This document shows, piece after piece, positions 17,649 through 25,855 of a stretch of 64,000 nt of DNA. The number at the start of each line of letters is the position of its first letter. The first letter of the stretch is position 1. A program made the translations under genes and the position numbers. Below the pieces are notes generated by a model. The model had not been told where the DNA came from, did no database searches, and saw only the letters and a program-made list of their open reading frames with translations. Source of the stretch: Rheinheimera hassiensis (GTDB lineage Bacteria; Pseudomonadota; Gammaproteobacteria; Enterobacterales; Alteromonadaceae). The DNA lies in NCBI RefSeq assembly GCF_022436675.1, contig NZ_JAKUJZ010000003.1:322226-386225 (forward strand), in the 5' to 3' direction.

Positions 17649-18968
17649 GTGAACATAATTAAAAAAATCCTGATGGCGCGCGCCACAGCTATGCTGGGTG
17701 ACAAACTGGTAAAGCTGGCTGCCGGCGCCATATTAACAATATTTGTCGCCCGTATGCTGGGCGCCAGTGAACTGGGCATCTATTCTATTGTTATGGCCTG
17801 GAGCGCGTTTTTAGTGCCACTAACCAGCATGGGATTGAACAATATCGTTGTACGCCAGATGGTGAAACACGACAACAGCCACGACGCCATGACCATGCTA
17901 TACAGCGCCATCAGCATCCGGTTAGCGCTGGGTTTATTAGGCGGCAGCCTGATGCTGCTGGCGTTTTATCTGTTATACCCCAGCATGTTTGAGGGTAACA
18001 CCGCTATAGCCATTCCCACCCTGTTTATGTTGCAGGCATTTTTTGGCTTTTTACTGTTTGAGTTTTACCTGAATTACCAGGGTACTTTTCGTAGTGTCGC
18101 CTACATAAAATCAGCTATTTCACTGCTTAGCTTTGGTGCCAAGCTGGCGCTGCTATACAGTGGTTTTGGCATTGCCAGCCTGCTGCTGCTGACCGGTATC
18201 GAATTTTTTGTCGTGGGTATAGCGCAATACCTTGTTTACCGGCGTAAACATCAGCCATTTAAAGAAAACGAAGCTCGCTGGCCGGGCTATCACCCGCGCT
18301 GGTTTAATCTGGCGCAGGCAAAACAGCTGCTAAAGCGCTCGTCCTGGTTGTGGTTGTCAGGCATTGTGTCGGTGATTTATCTGAAAATTGATATCGTCAT
18401 GATAGGTTCAATTGCGGGTACCGAGCAGGCCGGCATTTACGCCGCGGCCAGCCGTTTATCTGAGCTGTGGTATGTGTTTCCGGCTACGCTGGCAGCGCGT
18501 TACTACCCTGATATGCTCAAGGCTCATAAGCAGGGCTGGCCACATTATTTTGTTAAACTGCGCCGTTTTGCCATCATGTTTTTTGCCGCGGCCTTTAGCA
18601 TAGCGGTAATTATGTCGCTATCTGCGCCATGGATTATCAGCCTGCTATTTGGTGAAAACTTCTCTGCGGCAGTAGAAGTTTTGCGTATTCATATCTGGGC
18701 CGGCTGCTTTATTTTTGTCCGTTATCTTATCAGCCAGCATCTGGTGATTACCGAGCAAGAGCCGCTGTCGCTGTTAAGCCATGGTATTGGCGCTGTGCTG
18801 AATGTTGGCCTGAATTTATGGTTAATTCCAAAAATGGGTATAGTCGGCGCCGCCTGGGCAACACTGATTTCTTACGCCTATGCATCGTTCTTTTTCCTGT
18901 TTTTATCTTCCAGCACCCGTAAGCAACTGTGGCAATTAGTTACCACACGTCGCGCTGACATTAATTAG
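17649..18968 (+). CDS. Wzx-type polysaccharide flippase (MOP superfamily)
   Basis: Membrane protein of 439 residues with about twelve to fourteen helices, predicted to flip the undecaprenyl-linked repeat unit across the inner membrane. It begins MARATAMLGDKLVKLAAGAILTIFVARMLGASELGIYS after a short leader, the hallmark N-terminus of the oligosaccharide flippase family, in which the first helix is followed by a conserved ARMLG motif. GTEQAGIYAAASRLSELWY and WLIPKMGIVGAAWATLIS repeat that theme in the second half. The start is GTG with AAGGA nine bases upstream. It sits 24 bases after wecA and 11 bases before the pyruvyltransferase gene, so the three form one operon. Confidence 0.88.
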   Translation: MNIIKKILMARATAMLGDKLVKLAAGAILTIFVARMLGASELGIYSIVMAWSAFLVPLTSMGLNNIVVRQMVKHDNSHDAMTMLYSAISIRLALGLLGGSLMLLAFYLLYPSMFEGNTAIAIPTLFMLQAFFGFLLFEFYLNYQGTFRSVAYIKSAISLLSFGAKLALLYSGFGIASLLLLTGIEFFVVGIAQYLVYRRKHQPFKENEARWPGYHPRWFNLAQAKQLLKRSSWLWLSGIVSVIYLKIDIVMIGSIAGTEQAGIYAAASRLSELWYVFPATLAARYYPDMLKAHKQGWPHYFVKLRRFAIMFFAAAFSIAVIMSLSAPWIISLLFGENFSAAVEVLRIHIWAGCFIFVRYLISQHLVITEQEPLSLLSHGIGAVLNVGLNLWLIPKMGIVGAAWATLISYAYASFFFLFLSSSTRKQLWQLVTTRRADIN

Positions 18969-18979
18969 AAGGTTTTTCT

Positions 18980-20140
18980 ATGAGCAAACCACTTTTCGTT
19001 GAAATTAAAGGTGTGCAGTTTCGCAACAAAGGCGCTTATTTAATGCTGCTGGCCAGCCTTGAAGGCTTAAAAGGCATCGCCCGGCCGGTAGAGCTGGTGT
19101 TATCACCCGGCCCTAACCTGCCCTACCCCGAGCGCGCCCGTTTAGGTGCCTGGCAAAAACTGTCATTTCGCCGCGGCGGTCTGGATTTAACGCCAATGAT
19201 CGGCAAATTGCCCGGCGCGGTGCAGCGGCTGTTTAACCGCTACGGCATGGTAAGCGAAAAACAAATTGATTTAGTGCTCGAAGCCAGCGGCTTTGCCTAT
19301 GGCGATCAGTGGCCACTGCGCTTTTTACAAAACACCGCCAAAGAAGTTGTGCGTTTTGCCAAAGCCGGTAAACCCTTTGTGTTTATGCCGCAAGCCTTTG
19401 GCCCGTTTAAAACCGAAGACAGCAAAGCCGCTATGCGCGATATTATTAACCATGCCCGGCTGATTTTTGTCCGTGATCCGGTATCCTTGCAGCATTTACA
19501 AAGCTGCGTGCCTAACCTGCCAGACTCTGTAGTATTAACACCGGATTTTACTGTCGGTTTAACAGCACGGCCTAATGATGAAATCCCGGTGATTAATGGC
19601 CCTTACGCCGCCCTTATACCAAACAATAAGGTGGTATCTAAGTTTAACCATGCCGGAGCTGAACAACTACGCAACGATTACATTACCGCCTTTGCCGCTG
19701 CTGCCAATACCCTGGCCAGCACCGGTATGCAGTGTGTGTTGGTAAATCACGAAGGTAAAGAAGATGCCGAGCTTTGCGAGGCAATAGCCGCAAAAGCACC
19801 GTGTCAGATAGTGCAAATTGAAGATCCGCTGGCGGTAAAAGCCTTTATCGGTAAAGCCGAACTGGCAATAAGCTCGCGTTTTCACGGCGCGGTAAATGCC
19901 CTTAGCCAGGGTGTACCCTGCATCGCCACCAGTTGGAGCCACAAATACCACGCCATGATGACCGATTTTGGCATGGGCGACTACTGCGTAGCTGAGCTTA
20001 GCGAACAAAACCTGCTGGACGCACTGGAGCAACTGCTGGACAACAAAACCGCTTTAGCTGCAGAGGTAAAACAAAAAGCCGCTGCGCTAAAACAGCAAAA
20101 TGCTGCTATGTGGCAACGGCTGTATCAGGCAATTAGTTAG
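18980..20140 (+). CDS. Polysaccharide pyruvyltransferase family protein (CsaB/WcaK-like)
   Basis: A 386-residue enzyme predicted to attach a ketal-linked pyruvate from PEP to a sugar of the polysaccharide, adding a negative charge. The family features are an N-terminal nucleotide-fold half (FVEIKGVQFRNKGAYLML, where family members often show a GNxGA-type loop) and the C-terminal motif AISSRFHGAVNALSQGVPCIATSWSHKY, in which the SRxHG element is diagnostic. AKPFVFMPQAFGPF is the central conserved strand. An AAGG-type ribosome site lies in the 11-base gap after the flippase gene. This implies that the polymer made by the locus carries pyruvylated residues; some family members instead act on amino-sugar or unrelated acceptors. 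Confidence 0.85.
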   Translation: MSKPLFVEIKGVQFRNKGAYLMLLASLEGLKGIARPVELVLSPGPNLPYPERARLGAWQKLSFRRGGLDLTPMIGKLPGAVQRLFNRYGMVSEKQIDLVLEASGFAYGDQWPLRFLQNTAKEVVRFAKAGKPFVFMPQAFGPFKTEDSKAAMRDIINHARLIFVRDPVSLQHLQSCVPNLPDSVVLTPDFTVGLTARPNDEIPVINGPYAALIPNNKVVSKFNHAGAEQLRNDYITAFAAAANTLASTGMQCVLVNHEGKEDAELCEAIAAKAPCQIVQIEDPLAVKAFIGKAELAISSRFHGAVNALSQGVPCIATSWSHKYHAMMTDFGMGDYCVAELSEQNLLDALEQLLDNKTALAAEVKQKAAALKQQNAAMWQRLYQAIS

Positions 20141-20153
20141 CGTTATCCCCTTA

Positions 20154-20181
20154 TTGCCGGCAGCTAAGCTGCTGTCGGCAA
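20154..20181 (+). terminator. Hairpin after the pyruvyltransferase gene
   Basis: An 11-bp stem (TTGCCGGCAGC / GCTGTCGGCAA, one G-T wobble) with a 6-base loop begins 14 bases after the stop. The T tail is weak (AAAGCGTATTTTA), so termination strength is uncertain. Confidence 0.5.
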
Positions 20182-20193
20182 AAGCGTATTTTA

Positions 20194-20202
20194 CCCCCCC
20201 CC
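20194..20202 (+). repeat. C9 homopolymer upstream of the lipoprotein operon
   Basis: Nine consecutive C bases lie about 140 bases before the lipoprotein start and 70 bases before the likely promoter. Tracts this long can slip during replication. No spacing role is evident. Confidence 0.8.
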
Positions 20203-20262
20203 GCTAAATACTCCTACTGTCTGCATTGCCCAGTGTCAGTTCCGCTGCAAATTACACCAAAC

Positions 20263-20301
20263 ACAAATGATAATTGATCTTATTTGCATTAATGTTATTA
20301 T
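20263..20301 (+). promoter_or_regulatory. Likely promoter with a weak Fur-box-like sequence
   Basis: In a very AT-rich stretch, TTGATC (20274-20279) and TATTAT (20296-20301) are 16 bases apart, a plausible sigma-70 pair for the lipoprotein-receptor-peroxidase unit. Overlapping the -35 end, positions 20263-20281 match about 11 of 19 positions of the E. coli Fur consensus (core AATGATAAT), which is borderline. Confidence 0.4.
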
Positions 20302-20344
20302 GAGCATAATTTAATACAAAATAAGAAAGAGATATAAATAAATT

Positions 20345-23149
20345 ATGCGCATAACCTTAGTGAATTCACGCAGTTTGTTGTTATCAGCTTTGGCGATAGC
20401 TGTACTTTCTGGATGTGGCGGCAGCGGCAGCAGCAATACGGCACCTTTTTTCAGTAGTGAGTCTTACAACTTTTCCGGTAACGAAGACAGCGTAATTTCT
20501 GGCCAGGTACAAGCCACAGATAATGATGGCGACATCCTCGACTATACTGTCGCCTCTACCGCCAGCCACGGTCAGTTTTCTATCTCAGCGAATGGCAATT
20601 TTACCTACACGCCAAACCAGGACTACTACGGCGATGATCAGGTAACTATTAGCGCCAGCGACGGCTACCTAAGCGCTAACACTACGATTAATTTTGCTAT
20701 CGTGAGTGTTAACGACGCGCCGGTTCTGCTGCGAACCGATATTACCAGTGCAGAAAATGGTGTCATGGTTGGGCAAATTGTAGTGTCCGATGCCGACAAC
20801 GACACTATCACTTACAGTGTTGTGCAGGATACAGAATATGGCTTACTGGATTTAAACAGCCAAAGCGGTGAGTTTACCTACACCCCATTCAACCTGACGC
20901 AAATTGATGACGCTTTCGTGGTTGGATTTACCGACGGCCACGTTGAAGCACCAATTACTGCGCAAATTCAGTTATTGCCGTTATTTGTTACTAACGCCGA
21001 TAAGCTTAACTATTACTACACATCAGCGTTTTCTCACCTTAAAAAAGCAGAAGATATTGTTGCGACAATAAACGATGGTGTTGCCATAAACGAACTGCAG
21101 TCTGATTTAGCCTCAGGTTATTTATTATCCGGCTTTATCGACAAGGCCGATGAATTACTAGCCAATATAGATGCACTTGATGCGCAGGCAGCGGCATATA
21201 GAAATGCGGCAGACACCGCAATCGCCATCAATATGCCAGATTTAGCCTTTAGCTATTTGCAGCAGGCTCAGCAGTACTTTAATCAATTTATTGCCGAAAA
21301 AGGTATTGAAAACCTGACAATAGCAGATAACAGGGTTCTGCTGGGTTATCTTCGCAGGTATCTACTATTAGGTAAGCAAGACGCCGCTACTGCCTTGTCA
21401 GAAGTACTACTAAGTAATGGCAATCAGATAGTACAACCAATATATACCAACAATTATGGCCATATCCTCACAGCGTACAATGAACTGGCGGGCGATTTAA
21501 TTACAGAATATCAGGCGCAGCAAAACCCGCAACAACTGGATAACATTCTGGCGGTGTTAAACAACTTTGCCCTGCTGGCTGAGCAAACCGGCTATCAGGA
21601 AACCCGATCTGTAAGGCGGTACCAGTTAAGAGCTTTTCAACTGACTAACGTTGCCAGACATTACGAAAGTATTAACCAGACAGATAAAGCCCGTGAATAC
21701 GTTGCCAAAGCAATATCTGTTTATTCAGCGGTAAATTATGATCCTCAGTACAGCTTCCCGGCTATGGAGTACGCCGAAAACTCGCTGTCAGTTTCCACGT
21801 CAAGCCGGGCATCGTTAATTACGTTGGCCGGGCTATTCGAGGCGCTATATCCTGCTGTTGACAACGTCGCCGTACAATTACTACTAAGCCAAACTGACAA
21901 CGACAGCAGTGAATACGTGAGGGCGCAGCGCGAAATAGCACGCTTTAATATTTTTAATGCTATTGTCGCCGGTCAGGATACAGGCACCATTATCGCAAAT
22001 GCAAAAGCGGAATTTTCCGGTGAGATAAGCGCATTATATGATGCTATAGCCAGAGACACAGGTAACGACGTTAGTGTCGCCACCAAACTATTCCGCAATG
22101 GCCAGAACGAAACCGCGCTTAAGGTACTGGATGATGCCTTAGTCATTCTGCAATCCAACGAGCGTTACTCTGAAAAGGGTACCGCAACCTATATGTCAGG
22201 GAACTATGGTTGTTACAATCTGGCCAGCCACTATAAGCAGTTTGGTGGTAACTTGGTTACAGTACTGCAGCAGTGCCAAAATATTGTAGATCAATACTTT
22301 GATGCAAACCTTGGCACGGCCGTAACACTGCAAACCGTAGCAGCATACCGCGATTTAATATCAACTTATGGCCTGTTAAACGATGCCTCAGTACAAGAGC
22401 AGCAAAACCTGGCCATAACAATGCTGCAAAACAACATCGAACGCTTTGAAGATGTCGACCAGAAGATTAATTACTATATGGTTAATATTGCTGACCTGGC
22501 GGCGTTAGGTTTATATGATGCCGCCGCCAGCTTTTTCGACCAGGCGCTAGCATTAATTGATGCCCGCCTTGATGACACAGTGCTTCAATCGTCTGAGCTA
22601 AAAACACTGGCAGACAGGCTGGCGACTAATGTTGGTAACCGCTACGCCGCAGACGAGACGGACACAGCAAGGCATTATGTCAATTATATTCGCGCCTTGC
22701 GTATGGCTGCCGCAACAGAAGAAAACTATCAGCAAAAGCTGGATACTATTTACTCGAAACTAAAACAGCGCGCAGTAAGAATTAATGCGCTGGCAAAGAA
22801 CTATTCAGTTAACGAGCAACAATCGCTGCACAGCTCTTTGCTTAACCTGAACTTGTCTGCCGACTTAATTGCAGAAGCTCACGCTATAGTTGACGACACA
22901 AACACCGCAGCGGCTGAGAAAATTACGTATCTTAAAGCCATTGGTACCCACCACAGTTTACTGGACCACTTCCCGGCAACTGATGTCGCCAATGTTGATA
23001 GCGACAGTGATGGCCAACCCAACTTCTTCCTGTTGCATAAAACTGCAGAAGAAATTGCCGCAAGCGGTCTGGTCGCTGATACCGACTCTGACGGTGATGG
23101 TACTGCCGATACAGACGATAAGTTCCCACTTGACCCAACACGCTCGTAA
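20345..23149 (+). CDS. Large lipoprotein with cadherin-like N-terminus, helical repeat middle and calcium-binding tail
   Basis: I do not recognise the whole 934-residue protein. The signal peptide ends in a lipobox (AVLSGC, Cys24), followed by GGSGSS, so it should be lipid-anchored, probably in the outer membrane. Residues about 33-210 are two cadherin/VCBS-like beta domains (DNDGDILDYTV, NGNFTYTPNQDYYGDDQVTISASDG and a second, weaker copy). Residues about 215-880 are almost wholly helical, with TPR-like A/L/Y spacing. The C-terminus has Asp-rich thrombospondin-3-type calcium loops (DSDSDGQPNF, DTDSDGDGTADTDDKFPLDP). I see no tryptophan anywhere, and only two cysteines after the lipobox. It is the first gene of a unit with a TonB receptor (17 bases on) and a di-heme peroxidase. 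It could be a surface substrate-capture partner of the receptor, but that is inference. Confidence 0.8.
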   Translation: MRITLVNSRSLLLSALAIAVLSGCGGSGSSNTAPFFSSESYNFSGNEDSVISGQVQATDNDGDILDYTVASTASHGQFSISANGNFTYTPNQDYYGDDQVTISASDGYLSANTTINFAIVSVNDAPVLLRTDITSAENGVMVGQIVVSDADNDTITYSVVQDTEYGLLDLNSQSGEFTYTPFNLTQIDDAFVVGFTDGHVEAPITAQIQLLPLFVTNADKLNYYYTSAFSHLKKAEDIVATINDGVAINELQSDLASGYLLSGFIDKADELLANIDALDAQAAAYRNAADTAIAINMPDLAFSYLQQAQQYFNQFIAEKGIENLTIADNRVLLGYLRRYLLLGKQDAATALSEVLLSNGNQIVQPIYTNNYGHILTAYNELAGDLITEYQAQQNPQQLDNILAVLNNFALLAEQTGYQETRSVRRYQLRAFQLTNVARHYESINQTDKAREYVAKAISVYSAVNYDPQYSFPAMEYAENSLSVSTSSRASLITLAGLFEALYPAVDNVAVQLLLSQTDNDSSEYVRAQREIARFNIFNAIVAGQDTGTIIANAKAEFSGEISALYDAIARDTGNDVSVATKLFRNGQNETALKVLDDALVILQSNERYSEKGTATYMSGNYGCYNLASHYKQFGGNLVTVLQQCQNIVDQYFDANLGTAVTLQTVAAYRDLISTYGLLNDASVQEQQNLAITMLQNNIERFEDVDQKINYYMVNIADLAALGLYDAAASFFDQALALIDARLDDTVLQSSELKTLADRLATNVGNRYAADETDTARHYVNYIRALRMAAATEENYQQKLDTIYSKLKQRAVRINALAKNYSVNEQQSLHSSLLNLNLSADLIAEAHAIVDDTNTAAAEKITYLKAIGTHHSLLDHFPATDVANVDSDSDGQPNFFLLHKTAEEIAASGLVADTDSDGDGTADTDDKFPLDPTRS

Positions 23150-23196
23150 CCACTGACACAGCGCCGATGTTAAGATCGGCGCTCAGGGCTTTTAAC

Positions 23197-25851
23197 ATGC
23201 AATCTATTTTATTTCCCATCGTACTTATTGGTGCTCCGTTTGCGTTGCACGCTACAGAGCCAGTGACACAGGCAACCAAAAACACAGGCTGCCCGCAGCA
23301 ACCCTGCAACACCAGCGCTTCGGCCATCGAACACATAGAAGTAAAAGGCCGTTATATCGGGCCGGAAGTACCTGAAATTGAGGGCCGCTATCACCTGAAC
23401 AGAGAGTTTATTGAACGCGCACCGAAAACCACCGGCGATATCAATGAGTTGGTTGCGTTAATGCCCGGCGTGCAATTATCTGAAAGTGCGCTTTCGATAG
23501 GCGAATTACAGGAAATAAGAGCCAAAGAGTTATCTATCTCGGGTGGACAACCCTGGCAGACCGGCTTTTTTATGGATGGCATTAATTACAATAACCGGAT
23601 AGACCCCGCCAGTTACTCAAATAATCTGCACTCTTTTAATGATGTTCGCGGCGGGCCTCAGGCTTTTACTGTGAATAGCCAGATTGTTGAATCAATTGAC
23701 GTTTACGATAGTAATATTCCGGCGCAGTACGGTGATTTCTCTGGTGGTGTCGTTGCTGTTAAGTCGCGCTCAGCCAACGATTTTCACAAAAATACCTTTG
23801 GCGTTAACTACCGCACTACGCGCAGCAGCTGGGGTGATTACCATTTAATAAACGGCGATCTGACAGACGATCTAGCCAACCAGATCCCCGAGTTCACCAA
23901 AAACAGCTATGGCATGCAAGGAGTTTATCGCTTTAACCGCAAACATGCACTGATGTTCAATGCCAATTATCTGCAAAGCACCATCAGTGATATTTCTTTA
24001 TCAGAGCTGGTACAGACCAAACGTAAAAGCACCAACGCAATGCTGAAGTATTCTATGCGCGACATCTGGCTGGATGAGCTGGATTTATCTTTTACCTACG
24101 CCCCCTATGAAGATCACAACCTGCTAAAGAATGTCAGAAACAGCAATCTGGTTGTTGATGGCGGAGGCTTTACCTCTAACTTACGTTTTAGCGAAGGGCT
24201 ATCTTTCGCCACTCTTAGCGGCAAGCTTGGTTTTAGCCGCAGCGAAAACAGTCGCCAGGCCCCACCCCACTATTATGTGTGGCTGCAAACCCGTGGCAAA
24301 GATTGGGGCAGGCTTGATCCCGCCAACACAGGTACCGGCGCCAACCAAACAATGGTATCCCGCGAAGGCGGCTACGGCTCGCTGGAAAAAATTCAGACAA
24401 ACTATACCTTCGACAGCGATTTGAACTTCGACACGGTAAAGTGGCTTGGTTTGGAACATCAGCTAAAAGCCGGTATCAATGCGCAATTGGAAAGCACCGA
24501 GCGCCTGCGTAAAACACCAAGTTATAGCTACAGCTCGGCCAGGCAGCATTCCAGCAACAGCGCACCGCTGAACTGTAACGGCTACACGCTGGACTGCGTA
24601 GAACTTGGTTTTTACCGGCCTCTGGCTGAGCTGGAGCAAGAACTTGGCGGGCCGGTTGATTTTTCCAACCCGGAACACGTCGTGCTGTATCAGGCTAATA
24701 TTGCAGCCAGCCCGCAGTATTTTGAATCCAGAATTGTTTACCCGCAAGAGAACATTGACGAGCAACTATTTAAAACTGCGCTGTATGTTACCGATCATCT
24801 TAGCCTTGGCCGGCTGACGCTAAACCTGGGCTTACGCTACAGCACTGATAACTTCTTTAAAAATCATGATATAGCGCCGCGCTTCAGTGCAGGCTACGAT
24901 GTATTTGGCAGTAATAACACCTTAATTACGTTTGGCGCCAACCGCTACTTCGACGCCGGTTTATTAACCTATAAGGTACGCGAAGCGCAGGTACCCTACC
25001 GCACCGAGTACCGGCCTATTCGCAACGGTATGCTGCAAGCCTGGCTCCCCTCGTCAGCAGACAGCGACCTGCGTTACCGCTATGAGAACGTAAAAACGCC
25101 TTACAACGATGAAATAACGCTGGGTTTAAAACAGGCGACGGACTGGTTTGGCACCTTTTCGATAAAAGCCGTAAAACGCTGGAAAAAGGATCAACTGGCA
25201 TCTGCCGGTTTACCTGTGCTTAGCAGCGACGGCTACCGCTATTCCTATCAGGACAATTCCGGCTCGGGCTACAGCAACCGGCTGTCGTTAGCCTGGAGTA
25301 TTAAACTGGCACAACACAGCTTGTGGGCCAACACCAGCTTTAGCAAAAACTACAGTAACAACAACAGCTACGAAGACAGCATTGATACAGTGCCGATGGA
25401 CGAGCTGGTTATGTACGACGGCGAACTGATAACCAAAGCCTCGCTGGACAGGCTTAATACTAACTTTGGCCGCCCGACGATAATTAATTTCGGCTGGTCA
25501 ACAGACTGGACAGATAATTTAGATACCAGCATTAGTGGCACCTACACCCAAAGCTATGAAACAGCCGTGCATACCGGCGGTTATCAGGCAACAGGTGAAA
25601 TAAGCAGGCTGTGCCCAGAGTGCGAATCTTCATCGGTAACAGTTCCGGTTTATCAGAAAGTCAACCTGGCTTCAAAAACCATGTTTAATCTTGCACTGCG
25701 TTACCATGTAAACAGCGACTTACTGGGCAACTTTAAGCTGACAGCCGATATCAGCAATGTGTTTAACCGCCGTACCTATCTCATCATGCCGCAAAGCAGT
25801 GGTATCGAAACCGGCAGGCAATTCTGGCTTGGTATAGCCTACGACTACTGA
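23197..25851 (+). CDS. TonB-dependent outer-membrane receptor
   Basis: Outer-membrane beta-barrel with an internal plug, energised by TonB, for uptake of a scarce ligand. I prefer the ATG at 23197, which gives a clean signal peptide (MQSILFPIVLIGAPFALHA); a longer start at 23167 has no ribosome site. The short Cys-containing linker is followed by a TonB-box-like IEHIEVKG. The plug follows (INELVALMPGVQLSES, ISGGQPWQTGFFMDGINYNNRIDP, VESIDVYDSNIPAQYGDFSGGVVAVKSRS), and then about 700 residues of amphipathic strands ending in WLGIAYDY. It lies between the lipoprotein and peroxidase genes with gaps of 17-47 and 4 bases. The ligand is unknown; siderophore, glycan or metal-peptide complexes are all possible. 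Confidence 0.88.
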   Translation: MQSILFPIVLIGAPFALHATEPVTQATKNTGCPQQPCNTSASAIEHIEVKGRYIGPEVPEIEGRYHLNREFIERAPKTTGDINELVALMPGVQLSESALSIGELQEIRAKELSISGGQPWQTGFFMDGINYNNRIDPASYSNNLHSFNDVRGGPQAFTVNSQIVESIDVYDSNIPAQYGDFSGGVVAVKSRSANDFHKNTFGVNYRTTRSSWGDYHLINGDLTDDLANQIPEFTKNSYGMQGVYRFNRKHALMFNANYLQSTISDISLSELVQTKRKSTNAMLKYSMRDIWLDELDLSFTYAPYEDHNLLKNVRNSNLVVDGGGFTSNLRFSEGLSFATLSGKLGFSRSENSRQAPPHYYVWLQTRGKDWGRLDPANTGTGANQTMVSREGGYGSLEKIQTNYTFDSDLNFDTVKWLGLEHQLKAGINAQLESTERLRKTPSYSYSSARQHSSNSAPLNCNGYTLDCVELGFYRPLAELEQELGGPVDFSNPEHVVLYQANIAASPQYFESRIVYPQENIDEQLFKTALYVTDHLSLGRLTLNLGLRYSTDNFFKNHDIAPRFSAGYDVFGSNNTLITFGANRYFDAGLLTYKVREAQVPYRTEYRPIRNGMLQAWLPSSADSDLRYRYENVKTPYNDEITLGLKQATDWFGTFSIKAVKRWKKDQLASAGLPVLSSDGYRYSYQDNSGSGYSNRLSLAWSIKLAQHSLWANTSFSKNYSNNNSYEDSIDTVPMDELVMYDGELITKASLDRLNTNFGRPTIINFGWSTDWTDNLDTSISGTYTQSYETAVHTGGYQATGEISRLCPECESSSVTVPVYQKVNLASKTMFNLALRYHVNSDLLGNFKLTADISNVFNRRTYLIMPQSSGIETGRQFWLGIAYDY

Positions 25852-25855
25852 TCTT

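Noticed and set aside
24131..24765. Additional frames within the TonB-receptor gene on both strands
   Set aside because: They shadow a well-supported 885-residue receptor reading, and their compositions look like out-of-frame translation.
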